A program made the position numbers and the translations under genes. 64,000 nt of DNA. Origin: Gaetbulibacter saemankumensis DSM 17032 (GTDB lineage: Bacteria; Bacteroidota; Bacteroidia; Flavobacteriales; Flavobacteriaceae). This document shows, one piece after another, positions 26,925 to 36,732 of the stretch (the stretch's first letter is position 1; every line of letters begins with the position of its first letter). The notes below the pieces were generated by a model. It saw nothing but the letters and a program-made list of their open reading frames with translations. It was not told the DNA's origin and did not search any database. Location of the stretch: assembly GCF_000425645.1 (NCBI RefSeq), contig NZ_AUDV01000006.1, positions 310,001 to 374,000 on the forward strand, written 5' to 3'.

Positions 26925-29228
26925 TTAACTTTTCAGTTTATCTTTAAACTGCTCGAAATCACTTTTCACTTCTTTCTTAGGCCATACATTGTTTGATGTA
27001 TCTATATCGGCTGTTTCTTCATTAGGATCTACTACAATTTTAACAATCTCTTTATCTGAAGCAATATCTTTACTCACTTCATAATCATTATATCTCCAAA
27101 TTTGTGCAGGATATGTTTCTTTCTTTTTAGTACCATCTGCATAGGTATACTCAACAATAATTGGCATTACTAAACCTCCTGGTTTTTCAAAAGTGATGTT
27201 GTAGAAAAACTTTGGTGCTTTAATAGACTGACGCTCTTCAGTTGAAAAATTATCCATTAAATATTCCTTTAAAGTAGCAGATGCTTCTAATAGCTCGGTT
27301 TGCTTCATCTCGTCGTTATAATCGGCGCTACCTTCTTCAACCATATATACTAATGGAGGAAGATCGGACAAACGCATACCACGCTGTTTAACTAAGTTCT
27401 TGGTATACTCGTTAGGTTCAGAAGACACGTAGAATTTCTTAACATCTTTAACTCCTATATCAACCCAATCAGTTGTATAGAACCAACCTCTCCAGAACCA
27501 ATCCAAATCGAAAGCTGATGCATCTTCCATTGTTCTGAAGAAATCCTCAGGAGTTGGGTGCTTAAATTTCCAACGATTAGAATATTCTTTAAAAGCATAA
27601 TCGAACAATTCAGGTCCCATAACGGTTTCTCTAAGAATATTTAAAGCAGTTGCTGGCTTACTATATGCATTGCTACCGAACTGATATACATTAAGTCCCT
27701 TACTCATAACTGGAGAGATAAAATTTTGATCGCCTCCCATATAAGGTACAATGTATTTTGCTGGTCCACGTCTTGATGGGAATACTTTATCCTGTGGAGA
27801 CAAGGCTCCTGGATATTTTTTACCAAAATCCTGCTCTGCCACATATTGTAAAAATGTATTTAACCCTTCATCCATCCATGTCCACTGGCGCTCATCGCTA
27901 TTCACAATCATAGGGAAAAAGTTATGTCCTACCTCATGAATAATTACTCCCATCATACCATACTTAACACGGTCACTATAGGTCCCATCTGCCTCCGGAC
28001 GTCCATGATTCCAGCAAATCATAGGATACTCCATTCCTTGATTTTTCGCATGGACCGAAATAGCCTTATGGTAAGGATAATCGAAAGTCATTCTCGAGTA
28101 AGACTCTAAAGTACTGGCTACTGTTTTAGTAGACCATTCTTCCCAAAGCGGATTTCCTTCTTTAGGATACATTGAAACAGCCATCACATCTTTATCACCA
28201 ATTTTTACAGCCATCATATCCCAGATAAACTTTCTTGATGTAGCAAAACCAAAGTCACGCACGTTTTCTGCGTAGAGTTTCCACGTTTTAGTTTCTGACG
28301 ATTTTGTTTTTTCTGCAGCTTCAGCCTCTTCTTGAGTAACAATTAAAACAGGCTCATCATAAGACTTTTTAGCCTGTTCATAACGTTCTAACATCGTTTT
28401 AGAAAAGACTTCTTTTCTATTCATAAGCTTTCCTGTACCATCTAAAATATGATCGGCAGGTACTGTAATATTTACTTCGTAATTACCAAAAGGCAAAGCA
28501 AATTCATCACGCCCCCAGAACTGAGAGTTTTGCCAGCCTTCAACATCGCTATAAACAGCCATTCTTGGAAAGAATTGTGCGATAACATAAGCACGATTAT
28601 CATCTTCCGCAAAATATTCGTAACCAGAGCGTCCACGACCATCAACATGATCGTTAATATTGTACCACCATTTTACGGAGAATGAAAATTTATCACCAGT
28701 CCCTAAGTTTTCAGGTAATTCCACTCGCATCATAGTTCTATTTATCATGTATGATAAATCGTTCCCTTTAGAGTCTTTTACTTCCTGTATATTAAATCCT
28801 CCATCAAAAGGTTCTTTCAAATAAGCAGAATAAAAATCTTCTGCTCTTTGCACTGGTGCAACCCCTCCCCCTTCAATTAAAGGTGTTTTAGAATCTTTAG
28901 CACGCATATTTTGATCTAACTGCACCCAAAGATATTTTAAATTATCTGGTGAGTTATTGGTATAGGTAATGGTTTCAAAACCTGATATTTTAGCATTTTC
29001 ATCGTCTAAAACAATGTCCATTTTATAGTCCGCCTGTTGTTGATAGTATGCAGAACCCGGAGCCCCTGAAGCTGCTCTATACATATTAGGGGTTGAAAAT
29101 TCATCATACAACTGCCTGAATTTATTTGTGTTGGTGTGACCTTGTTTACGATCTGTTTTTTGTTCTTGCGCAAAAGCTGCTGCCGAGACAAAACAAACAG
29201 AAAGAAAATAATACTTAAGTTTTATCAT
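26925..29228 (-). CDS. Secreted M1-family zinc metallopeptidase
   Basis: The 767-residue protein has a signal peptide (1-20, cleaved after AAFA) and a gluzincin catalytic domain with HEVGH at 431-435 and the third zinc ligand Glu454 (WMDEGLN). The GAMEN exopeptidase motif of classical aminopeptidase N is not obvious; the equivalent region reads GMEYPM. It should degrade peptides in the periplasm or at the surface. Two secreted proteins of unknown role follow in the opposite end of the same strand run (29320, 29928), possibly one envelope cluster. Confidence 0.93.
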   Translation of the reverse strand: MIKLKYYFLSVCFVSAAAFAQEQKTDRKQGHTNTNKFRQLYDEFSTPNMYRAASGAPGSAYYQQQADYKMDIVLDDENAKISGFETITYTNNSPDNLKYLWVQLDQNMRAKDSKTPLIEGGGVAPVQRAEDFYSAYLKEPFDGGFNIQEVKDSKGNDLSYMINRTMMRVELPENLGTGDKFSFSVKWWYNINDHVDGRGRSGYEYFAEDDNRAYVIAQFFPRMAVYSDVEGWQNSQFWGRDEFALPFGNYEVNITVPADHILDGTGKLMNRKEVFSKTMLERYEQAKKSYDEPVLIVTQEEAEAAEKTKSSETKTWKLYAENVRDFGFATSRKFIWDMMAVKIGDKDVMAVSMYPKEGNPLWEEWSTKTVASTLESYSRMTFDYPYHKAISVHAKNQGMEYPMICWNHGRPEADGTYSDRVKYGMMGVIIHEVGHNFFPMIVNSDERQWTWMDEGLNTFLQYVAEQDFGKKYPGALSPQDKVFPSRRGPAKYIVPYMGGDQNFISPVMSKGLNVYQFGSNAYSKPATALNILRETVMGPELFDYAFKEYSNRWKFKHPTPEDFFRTMEDASAFDLDWFWRGWFYTTDWVDIGVKDVKKFYVSSEPNEYTKNLVKQRGMRLSDLPPLVYMVEEGSADYNDEMKQTELLEASATLKEYLMDNFSTEERQSIKAPKFFYNITFEKPGGLVMPIIVEYTYADGTKKKETYPAQIWRYNDYEVSKDIASDKEIVKIVVDPNEETADIDTSNNVWPKKEVKSDFEQFKDKLKS

Positions 29229-29319
29229 TGTTTAATTATTGGTTAATAAATTATCATATTTAATCTATCAACACAAAAAACGAGAGAATAAGAGACTTAT
29301 AAAAACAATTAACTTTTCT

Positions 29320-29823
29320 TTAGTCAAATTTTAACACTAAATTGTCTCTTTGTGTAATAAGAATAGTACTTTTTTGTTTCGAATTAATTTTAGTTTTAAC
29401 GATATTCTGCTGATCCTCAAACATATCGAATAATACACGATTTGTAATGTCGAAAGTTTTCACATGCTTCACTCCTTCAATTTCAAGATAACATTTAACA
29501 ATATCGACATCGTATTCTTTACCTATGAAGTTTATGGGAACGGACTGTCCGTTTATCTGGATGTTTATCTTATCTTTTAAATAGCGTTCTATGTAATAAT
29601 CTTCCATTTTTTCCTCCTTACCAGTAGCTAAGGTTATAGATTCATCATAACGCTCACGCAGTACACTCTCAAAATCGTCAATAAAAATCCTGGAAATAAT
29701 CTGAATCGATTCTTTCTCTTCGACATACTCAACTTGAGTGACGCTCACATAATATTTATGAACCGCTGAAAAAGCAAAACACGATAAGGCTAAAACTAAA
29801 AATGTAATTTTAAAAAGTTTCAT
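29320..29823 (-). CDS. Secreted protein of unknown function (DUF6702-like)
   Basis: From ATG 29823 the product is about 167 residues with a signal peptide (MKLFKITFLVLALSCFAF). The body has an HKYYVSVTQVEY start, alternating beta-strand patterns and RIFIDDFESVL. This resembles the DUF6702 family that often sits next to M1 peptidases in flavobacteria, as here; the assignment is from memory of that pairing. No catalytic motif is visible. An upstream TTG or ATG at 29865 exists but would spoil the signal peptide. Confidence 0.72.
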   Translation of the reverse strand: MKLFKITFLVLALSCFAFSAVHKYYVSVTQVEYVEEKESIQIISRIFIDDFESVLRERYDESITLATGKEEKMEDYYIERYLKDKINIQINGQSVPINFIGKEYDVDIVKCYLEIEGVKHVKTFDITNRVLFDMFEDQQNIVKTKINSKQKSTILITQRDNLVLKFD

Positions 29824-29927
29824 TAAATAAAATTTCTGCAAAAATAGACATTTAGAAGTAGTCAAATAGTATTCCCAAACCTATTGACAAGAAAAAAAAC
29901 AAAATGACTTTTATTGAAGCACCAACC

Positions 29928-30716
29928 CTATTTACCTAAAAACTCAAGACTCTTTTGATGTAAATACTCTAGGAATTCCATCTCTCTACCATGATTTAAG
30001 AGCGAATAGTCGAAATTATCTCCCTCAACAAACTCAATAAAATCTTCGACCCTATGTTCGGGGATATTAAAATTATCCTGTAAAAATTCCGAACCGAAAT
30101 AATATTTTACGGCTTCCACGGGTACTTCTGGAATTCCTACATCATCATTTTTGGGGGCTTTTGTTCTAAATAATGGCAATAATACCTGCCCTACAACATT
30201 GGCTATATTTAAACCATATTTCATTTCCTGACGATTCATTAAAATATTCTGAGCATCCGATTGATTATCGTCTGTAAACTCATATTGATCTTTATTTTTT
30301 AGTCCAAAATATAAAGCATCCAACTTGGGTTTAAATTGCTGATTAGCCGCTAAATCAACCTCTAAATTACCTGTAAGATTTTTAGACCTTAATACAATTT
30401 CATCTAGTTTATTAATTTCTTCAATTAAGAATATTTTCATTTGTCTTGAAGCTACAATGGATTCATTAACTTCAAATCGAATATTTTGAAACTGAAGGGC
30501 ACTTACCTCAATAATATCGTTCAACCTAACAGCTATTTTAAACTTTCCATCATTATCTGATATGGTACCCATATTGGAAGACACATTAAAAATAGTAATA
30601 CCAGAAACATCATTGCTTTCAACAACAATCTGTCCTTCAACATCGATGCGTCTGTAATTTTGTGAATAGGATATAAAATTGGTAATACAGAATACTATCA
30701 GTAGTATGTTTTTCAT
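29928..30716 (-). CDS. Secreted protein with carboxypeptidase-regulatory-like domain
   Basis: The 262-residue protein has a signal peptide (1-18) followed by a CarboxypepD_reg-like beta domain at about 22-95 (DVSGITIFNVSSNMGTISD, then IEVSALQFQ), the fold that precedes TonB receptors and surface proteins in Bacteroidota. The C-terminal two thirds have no recognised domain. There is no TonB barrel, so it is a free-standing family member, probably periplasmic or outer-membrane associated. Its function is unknown. Confidence 0.8.
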   Translation of the reverse strand: MKNILLIVFCITNFISYSQNYRRIDVEGQIVVESNDVSGITIFNVSSNMGTISDNDGKFKIAVRLNDIIEVSALQFQNIRFEVNESIVASRQMKIFLIEEINKLDEIVLRSKNLTGNLEVDLAANQQFKPKLDALYFGLKNKDQYEFTDDNQSDAQNILMNRQEMKYGLNIANVVGQVLLPLFRTKAPKNDDVGIPEVPVEAVKYYFGSEFLQDNFNIPEHRVEDFIEFVEGDNFDYSLLNHGREMEFLEYLHQKSLEFLGK

Positions 30717-30820
30717 ATTTATTTTTTTCTAAAATTAGCTATCAACTTCTAATTTACTATTATTTCATTACTTTTTACATTAAATTATAAATAATTAGTT
30801 TTACCAAAAAAAGAATACCT

Positions 30821-31528
30821 ATGAAAAATATAATGATTGCAAGTACATCTACTATCTACGGTAGTGATTATCTCGAATATTTATTAGAAGATCTTGCTGT
30901 GTTTTTTGAAAAAGCATCTACCATTTTATTCATCCCTTACGCCAGACCGGGCGGTATTTCACATAATAACTATACAGAAGTCGTTAAAAAAGCCTTCAGT
31001 AAGATAAACAAATCGGTCGTAGGCATTCATGAATACAGTAACCCTAGTGAAGCCGTTACAAAAGCGCAAGCCATTTTTACGGGCGGAGGAAATACCTTTG
31101 TATTAACCAACCAATTATATAAAAACAATTTAATTGAAGCCCTGCAAACCACTATAAAAAATGGCACGCCCTATTTAGGCACCAGTGCCGGAAGTAATAT
31201 TTGCGGCTTAACCATAAAAACAACTAACGATATGCCTATCGTTTATCCTCCAAGTTTTAATGCTCTGGGATTGGTCCCGTTTAACATTAATCCGCATTAT
31301 CTCGACCCCGTTTCTGGAAGTACACACATGGGTGAAACTCGCGAAACCCGAATTAAGGAATTTCATCATTATAATACCCAGCCTGTAGTAGGCTTACGCG
31401 AAGGTAGCTGGCTCCATGTGAATGACAATTCCATTATTTTAAAGGGAACTTTGAATGCTAGGATATTTGAATACAACAAATCGCCTTATGAAATTGAACC
31501 TGGCACAGAACTAAATCACTTAAAATAA
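30821..31528 (+). CDS. pepE: Dipeptidase E (alpha-aspartyl dipeptidase)
   Basis: PepE (family S51) hydrolyses dipeptides with N-terminal aspartate in the cytoplasm. The 235-residue protein has the nucleophile Ser122 in GTSAGSN, preceded by TGGGNTF, and the later INPHYLDP carries the family histidine. No signal peptide is present. It is divergent from the secreted-protein cluster and ends at a strong terminator shared with tRNA-Gly. Confidence 0.93.
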   Translation: MKNIMIASTSTIYGSDYLEYLLEDLAVFFEKASTILFIPYARPGGISHNNYTEVVKKAFSKINKSVVGIHEYSNPSEAVTKAQAIFTGGGNTFVLTNQLYKNNLIEALQTTIKNGTPYLGTSAGSNICGLTIKTTNDMPIVYPPSFNALGLVPFNINPHYLDPVSGSTHMGETRETRIKEFHHYNTQPVVGLREGSWLHVNDNSIILKGTLNARIFEYNKSPYEIEPGTELNHLK

Positions 31529-31559
31529 AAAAAGCTTCATCAAATTGATGAAGCTTTTG
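31527..31559. terminator. Bidirectional intrinsic terminator between pepE and tRNA-Gly
   Basis: AAAAGCTTCATCA / TGATGAAGCTTTT stem with flanking A/T tracts between convergent transcription units; it begins right at the 3' end of the tRNA gene. Confidence 0.8.
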
Positions 31560-31632
31560 AGCGGGAGACCGGGTTCGAACCGGCGACATTCAGCTTGGAA
31601 GGCTGACGCTCTACCAACTGAGCTACTCCCGC
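31560..31632 (-). tRNA. tRNA-Gly (anticodon TCC)
   Basis: Read on the minus strand the 73-base cloverleaf has acceptor pairs GCGGGAG/CTCCCGC, D-arm AGCTCAGTTGGTAGAGC, anticodon loop CTTCCAA (anticodon TCC, reading GGA and GGG Gly codons) and T-arm GGTTCGAACC. CCA is not encoded, as usual in Bacteroidota. A full -33/-7 promoter lies just upstream. Confidence 0.96.
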
Positions 31633-31647
31633 CTTTCTTTGCGAGGG

Positions 31648-31676
31648 CAAATATATAAAAACAGATAGTTATCAAA
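31648..31676 (-). promoter_or_regulatory. Promoter of tRNA-Gly (TTTG - N17 - TATATTTG)
   Basis: On the minus strand a -33 TTTG (31676-31673) and a -7 TATATTTG (31655-31648) are 17 bases apart, matching the flavobacterial housekeeping consensus. Transcription would begin within about 10 bases of the mature tRNA 5' end. Confidence 0.65.
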
Positions 31677-31917
31677 CAAGGAAAATCACAACTTTTTTAT
31701 AAAATGAAATTCAAAATTTTAAAGCCTTAATCAAAATAAAACTTATACATCTGATAATTACTCAGATAGACATTTTCATTGATTGATTTAAATTTCTATT
31801 CTTTTTAATGATTTAATTTATTCCAAAATTTTTGTAGTGCAACTTTTAGATTTTGTGTCTTACATATTGAATCAACCTAAATTTTACGCTATTTTTAAAT
31901 TCAATTAAAAATACATT

Positions 31918-32370
31918 ATGCAGTTATTGAATTCATTTTTAATAAAACAAATAGATTCCAATACCACACATCTTATACGAGGCCCTATTCTGCGACCAAG
32001 AAAACCCCTAAAAACCTGCATTTTTGATGGTGATGATTTAAAAGACACGATTCATTTAGGGATTTATCATTCCGATATTTTGGTAGGTGTGGTTACTTTT
32101 TTAAATAAACCCCAAGATTTACTAAGTTCTGAAAAACAATATCAACTTAGGGGAATGGCCGTATTAGAATCTTACCAACGCCAAGGTTTAGGAAATATGT
32201 TAATTGCACATGGTGAACAATTATTGAAAAAACAAAATGTAAACACTATTTGGTGCAACGCCAGAGAAATAGCTCTTAAATTTTATATAAAAAATGGCTT
32301 TAAAATAATTGGAAACCCATTTAACATAAAAGGTATCGGTACGCATTATGTCATGTTTAAAAACATATAA
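31918..32370 (+). CDS. GNAT-family N-acetyltransferase
   Basis: The 150-residue protein has the GNAT fold: YQLRGMAVLESYQRQGLG contains the acetyl-CoA motif A (QRQGLG), followed by LIAHGEQLL and the C-terminal IWCNAREIALKFYIKNGF. It would acetylate a small molecule or protein amine using acetyl-CoA; the substrate cannot be predicted. It is a single gene with its own terminator. The ~285 bases upstream hold the tRNA promoter and no other gene. Confidence 0.88.
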   Translation: MQLLNSFLIKQIDSNTTHLIRGPILRPRKPLKTCIFDGDDLKDTIHLGIYHSDILVGVVTFLNKPQDLLSSEKQYQLRGMAVLESYQRQGLGNMLIAHGEQLLKKQNVNTIWCNAREIALKFYIKNGFKIIGNPFNIKGIGTHYVMFKNI

Positions 32371-32375
32371 AACGA

Positions 32376-32402
32376 CAAAAGCCTTTTTACAAAGGCTTTT
32401 GA
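32376..32402 (+). terminator. Intrinsic terminator after the GNAT gene
   Basis: AAAAGCCTTT / AAAGGCTTTT hairpin with a 4-base TTAC loop; the 3' T-run is short. Confidence 0.65.
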
Positions 32403-32440
32403 GTGACTAACGAAATAATTATAATATAATTATTTATCAA

Positions 32441-32830
32441 TTATTTTTTCTCCATTGCAACTTCCAAGATTTTGGCTGCATCAGTAGCTCCGTGCATTTT
32501 AGCGTATTCTAAAGCTGTATGTCCTTTCTCTGATCTGGTTTTTAATTTCGCACCTTGTTCTATCAATAACTTTAGAATTTCAGTACGATTAAATTTGGCT
32601 GCATACATAGCAGGTGTCATGCCATTTGATTTTTGATTGACATCCTCGCCTCTTGCTAATAACTTTTTAACTGTTTCTAAATCACCTTTCGCGATAGACA
32701 CGCAAAAAGAGTTAACTTTAAGAGCCACTTCTGCCTTATAATTACTAAAATTTGAAGTTTTTGAAGTGGCATTAACTGTTACTAAAGAAAAGGATAATGC
32801 GATTGCTGTAATAATGATTGATTTTTTCAT
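32441..32830 (-). CDS. Secreted ankyrin-repeat protein
   Basis: The 129-residue protein has a signal peptide (MKKSIIITAIALSFSLVTVNA) and about three ankyrin repeats, seen in GDLETVKKLLARGEDVN, GMTPAMYAAKFNRTEILKLL and KGHTALEYAKMHGATDAAKIL. Such small exported ankyrin proteins probably bind protein partners in the periplasm. It is a monocistronic gene with no functional clue in its neighbours. Confidence 0.9.
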   Translation of the reverse strand: MKKSIIITAIALSFSLVTVNATSKTSNFSNYKAEVALKVNSFCVSIAKGDLETVKKLLARGEDVNQKSNGMTPAMYAAKFNRTEILKLLIEQGAKLKTRSEKGHTALEYAKMHGATDAAKILEVAMEKK

Positions 32831-33077
32831 GATGAAAGATTTTAATTTGATTAATGTTTCGTTTTTTGATGTATTAAAGTGACGACTATTTTTTGAAATT
32901 GTTACACAAAAAAATTATAAATAACAGTTTTTTAACACTTTATTGATTGAGAATCAACAATTTCACATCAAATTACAAATTCGTTAAAAACCTCATAATT
33001 CGTAGACTTTCCTGCAAATGAATAGGCCTTTTTTTAACAAACTTCAGTATCTTTACCTAGTTAAAAATTAAATAATA

Positions 33078-34595
33078 ATGAACAAAAAAGTTATCTTAAT
33101 GATACTTGATGGATGGGGAAATTCACCTGACCCAAAAGTATCTGCTATCGACCATGCTAACACGCCATTTATTGATTCTCTTTATAAAAAATACCCTTAT
33201 GCAACCCTAAGAACCGACGGTCTTCATGTAGGATTACCTGAAGGACAAATGGGGAACAGTGAAGTAGGACACATGAACCTTGGTGCTGGACGAATAGTTT
33301 ATCAGGATTTAGTAAAAGTTAATCTCGCGGTTAAGAATAAAACACTTAACGAAGAACAAGTATTGGTTGATGCTTTTAATTATGCAAAAACCAATAACAA
33401 AGATGTTCACTTTTTAGGTTTATTAAGTGATGGTGGCGTACATTCACATATAAACCATTTATTTGGATTGTTAGATGCTGCTAAAGATTTTGGGTTAACA
33501 AATACCTACGTACACGCTTTTACAGATGGTCGTGATGTAGACCCTAAATCTGGTTATGGCTTTTTAACTGAATTAGAATCTCATTTAGAAAAAACCAATG
33601 CAAAACTTGCTACTGTTACTGGTCGTTATTACGCGATGGATCGCGATAAACGATGGGAACGCATAAAACTGGCTTATGATGCTATGGTAAATGGTATTGG
33701 AGAAACTTCAACTAATGTAACTGATACTGTTCAAAAAAGTTACAACAATGACGTTACCGATGAATTTATCAAGCCTATTATAATGACAGATAAATCTGGT
33801 GAACCTATAGCGAAAATTAAAGATGGAGATGTGGTTATCTTCTTTAACTTTAGAACCGATCGCGGTCGTGAATTAACAGAAGCTTTATCTCAAAAAGATT
33901 TCCACGAACAAAATATGCACAAGTTAAATTTACACTACGTAACTTTAACTAATTACGATGATACTTTTGAAAACATAAACGTTATTTTCAATAAAGACAA
34001 CCTAACAGATACTTTAGGTGAAGTTTTAGAAAAGAACGGCAAAAAACAAATTCGCATTGCCGAAACAGAAAAATACCCTCACGTGACATTTTTCTTCTCA
34101 GGTGGTCGCGAAGAGCCATTTGAAGGTGAAACCCGTATTTTAAGGAACTCACCTAAAGTAGCTACCTATGATTTAAAGCCCGAAATGAGTGCTTACGAAT
34201 TGCGTGATGCTCTTGTGCCTGAATTAGAAAAAGAAGACGTAGATTTTGTATGTTTAAACTTTGCAAACGGCGACATGGTAGGACATACAGGCGTTATGGA
34301 AGCTGCCATTAAAGCTTGTGAGGCTGTCGACGAATGCGTAAAAGATGTAATAACAACAGCTTTAGACCATGGTTATACGACGCTATTAATTGCCGATCAC
34401 GGAAATTGTGAAACCATGATTAACCCTGATGGAACACCAAACACGGCACATACTACTAATCCTGTACCGGTAATTTTAATAGACCATGAATTAAAATCGA
34501 TTAAGGATGGTATTTTAGGTGATATGGCTCCTACTATATTAAAACTATTAAATGTAGAACAACCTGAAGCCATGACACAACACGCACTCATTTAA
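33078..34595 (+). CDS. gpmI: 2,3-bisphosphoglycerate-independent phosphoglycerate mutase
   Basis: GpmI interconverts 3- and 2-phosphoglycerate in glycolysis and gluconeogenesis using two metal ions. The 505-residue protein has the metal motif MILDGWG at residues 8-14, the phosphorylated Ser61 in GQMGNSEVGH, the substrate loop RYYAMDRDKRWER, and the C-terminal metal ligands ADHGNCE and NTAHTTNPVP. Length and motifs are typical. A BT0820-type HAD gene follows after 50 bases. Confidence 0.96.
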   Translation: MNKKVILMILDGWGNSPDPKVSAIDHANTPFIDSLYKKYPYATLRTDGLHVGLPEGQMGNSEVGHMNLGAGRIVYQDLVKVNLAVKNKTLNEEQVLVDAFNYAKTNNKDVHFLGLLSDGGVHSHINHLFGLLDAAKDFGLTNTYVHAFTDGRDVDPKSGYGFLTELESHLEKTNAKLATVTGRYYAMDRDKRWERIKLAYDAMVNGIGETSTNVTDTVQKSYNNDVTDEFIKPIIMTDKSGEPIAKIKDGDVVIFFNFRTDRGRELTEALSQKDFHEQNMHKLNLHYVTLTNYDDTFENINVIFNKDNLTDTLGEVLEKNGKKQIRIAETEKYPHVTFFFSGGREEPFEGETRILRNSPKVATYDLKPEMSAYELRDALVPELEKEDVDFVCLNFANGDMVGHTGVMEAAIKACEAVDECVKDVITTALDHGYTTLLIADHGNCETMINPDGTPNTAHTTNPVPVILIDHELKSIKDGILGDMAPTILKLLNVEQPEAMTQHALI

Positions 34596-34613
34596 AATCC
34601 ATTTTAATTATTG

Positions 34614-34621
34614 TACTTTTG
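34614..34621 (+). promoter_or_regulatory. Candidate -7 promoter element
   Basis: TACTTTTG matches TAnnTTTG 26 bases before the HAD-family gene. No -33 box was identified. Confidence 0.35.
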
Positions 34622-34646
34622 TATCAAACTCAAGTCGATAATTTGA

Positions 34647-35051
34647 ATGAATTTTAGTGAACAACTTATAATTGCTGTCGATTTTGACGGCACTATTGTT
34701 GAAGATGCTTACCCGAAAATAGGAAAGCCGATAATTTTTGCTTTTGAAACTTTAAAGTTACTTCAAAACAAAGGTCATCGGCTTATTTTATGGACCTACC
34801 GTACTGGTTCTAAGCTAGAAGATGCTGTTAAATTTTGTGAAACTAACGGCATTACTTTCTATGCGGTCAATAAAAGTTTTCCCGAAGAAGCATTTTCAAA
34901 TACTGTAAGCCGAAAAATTCATGCCGATCTATTTATTGATGATCGCAATGTTGGCGGCTTTCCTGGCTGGGGAGAAATCTACCAAATGGTTACCAATTCG
35001 ACTCCCGAAATGAAATCACCTAAAAAAGGAATTTTTAAATTTTTCAAATAA
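34647..35051 (+). CDS. BT0820-like HAD-superfamily hydrolase
   Basis: The 134-residue protein has the HAD nucleophile motif DFDGTIVED (Asp12, Asp14), WTYRTG as the second motif and FIDDRNVGG as the acidic motif, and lacks a large cap domain, as in the Bacteroidetes BT0820 family. It is probably a small cytoplasmic phosphatase of unknown substrate. It lies between gpmI and map; no shared pathway is evident. Confidence 0.85.
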   Translation: MNFSEQLIIAVDFDGTIVEDAYPKIGKPIIFAFETLKLLQNKGHRLILWTYRTGSKLEDAVKFCETNGITFYAVNKSFPEEAFSNTVSRKIHADLFIDDRNVGGFPGWGEIYQMVTNSTPEMKSPKKGIFKFFK

Positions 35052-35094
35052 GTCTTTTATAAACTTAACTGGAAAGCAATCCCACGAAAATAAG

Positions 35095-35102
35095 TATCTT
35101 TG
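35095..35102 (+). promoter_or_regulatory. Candidate -7 promoter element for map
   Basis: TATCTTTG matches TAnnTTTG and ends 17 bases before the map ATG; likely start of the map-DUF3050-methyltransferase unit. Confidence 0.45.
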
Positions 35103-35119
35103 CACATATTTTTTGAGAT

Positions 35120-35938
35120 ATGATAATTACCAAAACGAGAGAAGAAATCGAATTAATGCGTGAAAGTGCATTAATCGTATCGAAAACATTAGGCGAGGTT
35201 GCTAAAGCTATAAAACCAGGTGTTAGCACCTTAGATCTTGATAAAATTGCTGAAGAATGTATTAGAGATCATGGAGCTATTCCAGGGTTCTTAGGACTAT
35301 ACGATTTCCCTAACACTTTATGCATGAGCCCAAATACACAGGTGGTTCATGGTATTCCCAACAATTCCCCTCTTAAAGAAGGTGATATCATATCGATTGA
35401 TTGTGGTGCCTTAAAAAATGGTTTTTACGGGGATCATGCTTATACTTTTCCGGTTGGAGAAATCGATCCTGAAACCGAAAAGTTACTGCAGGTAACAAAA
35501 GAAAGTTTATATATCGGTATTCGTGAATTTAAAATAAATAATCGCGTTGGAGATGTAGGGTATGCTATTCAAAAATATTGTGAAGACCATGGCTATGGTG
35601 TAGTTCGTGAATTAGTAGGACATGGTTTAGGAGCTAAAATGCATGAAGATCCAGAAATGCCTAATTACGGTAAACGTGGAAGAGGCAAAAAATTTGTTGA
35701 AGGCATGGTCGTGGCCATCGAACCGATGATTAATATGGGAACTCATCGCATTAAACAGCATAGTGACGGGTGGACGATTACCACCTTAGACAACAAACCT
35801 AGTGCACATTTTGAACACGATGTTGCGATTGTGGATGGTAAACCCGAATTATTATCAACCTTCGCATACATCTACGAAGCCCTAGGTATTGAAAGTAATG
35901 AAGAAGACGAATTTAGACAAAAAGCTTTAGTTCTATAA
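35120..35938 (+). CDS. map: Type I methionine aminopeptidase
   Basis: Map removes the initiator methionine from new proteins. The 272-residue protein has the pita-bread metalloprotease fold with ligands in IDCGALKNGFYGDHAYTF (two Asp), GHGLGAKMHEDP (His), VVAIEPMI (Glu) and AHFEHDVAIV (Glu), and VVHGIPNN near the substrate histidine. There is no N-terminal zinc-finger extension, so it is a standard bacterial MetAP1a. A DUF3050 gene follows after 6 bases. Confidence 0.95.
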   Translation: MIITKTREEIELMRESALIVSKTLGEVAKAIKPGVSTLDLDKIAEECIRDHGAIPGFLGLYDFPNTLCMSPNTQVVHGIPNNSPLKEGDIISIDCGALKNGFYGDHAYTFPVGEIDPETEKLLQVTKESLYIGIREFKINNRVGDVGYAIQKYCEDHGYGVVRELVGHGLGAKMHEDPEMPNYGKRGRGKKFVEGMVVAIEPMINMGTHRIKQHSDGWTITTLDNKPSAHFEHDVAIVDGKPELLSTFAYIYEALGIESNEEDEFRQKALVL

Positions 35939-35944
35939 TATTTT

Positions 35945-36727
35945 ATGGAATATATAAAAACCATTGAAAAGGAGCTTGAGCCCTTAAGAACTCAACTAAA
36001 TAATCATAAATTATACAGTGCCTTACAATCTATTGAAGATGTAAAAATCTTTATGGAACAGCACGTTTTTGCTGTTTGGGATTTTATGTCCTTATTAAAA
36101 GCACTGCAAAATCAGTTAACTACTACAACACTCCCCTGGGTACCTATGGCCAATCCGGCAATAGGACGTTTTATTAATGAAATTGTTCTTGGTGAGGAAA
36201 GTGATATTAACGAACTAGGAGATCCTAAAAGTCATTATGAAATGTATTTGGATGCTATGCTGCAAATTGAAGCCAGCACAGCACAGATTGAAAATTTTAT
36301 AGATGCTATTAAAACAGGTGATTCTATAAACATAGCAGCTACAAAAAGTAGTTTACAAAACGAAACACGTGCTTTTATTCAATTTACCTTTAATGTAATT
36401 AACACCAATAAGCCACATTTAATTGCTTCATCCTTTACTTTTGGTCGTGAAGATGTCATTCCTGATATGTTTTTTCAGATTATAAATCAGTCGGAAACTA
36501 AGAATCAGTCGTATAGCAAATTAACCTATTATTTACAACGACATATAGAACTTGACGGTGACGAACACGGACCATTATCTCTTAAAATGATAGAGGAATT
36601 ATGCGGTGAAGATGAAACAAAATGGAACGAAGCACTCGAAATTGCCAAGCTTTCACTAACCCGCCGCATTGCACTTTGGGATAATATTGCGACATTAATT
36701 TCCGAAAGAAAGCTTATTGAAGCTTAA
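35945..36727 (+). CDS. DUF3050 protein (haem-oxygenase-like fold)
   Basis: The 260-residue helical protein matches the DUF3050 family, recognised from IEDVKIFMEQHVFAVWDFMS, the WVPMANP segment and the late DGDEHGPLSLKM. The family is placed with haem-oxygenase-like proteins by fold, and two conserved histidines (EQHVF and DEHGP) are visible, but the activity is unknown. It sits in a tight unit with map upstream and a methyltransferase 5 bases downstream. Confidence 0.82.
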   Translation: MEYIKTIEKELEPLRTQLNNHKLYSALQSIEDVKIFMEQHVFAVWDFMSLLKALQNQLTTTTLPWVPMANPAIGRFINEIVLGEESDINELGDPKSHYEMYLDAMLQIEASTAQIENFIDAIKTGDSINIAATKSSLQNETRAFIQFTFNVINTNKPHLIASSFTFGREDVIPDMFFQIINQSETKNQSYSKLTYYLQRHIELDGDEHGPLSLKMIEELCGEDETKWNEALEIAKLSLTRRIALWDNIATLISERKLIEA

Positions 36728-36732
36728 ATCCT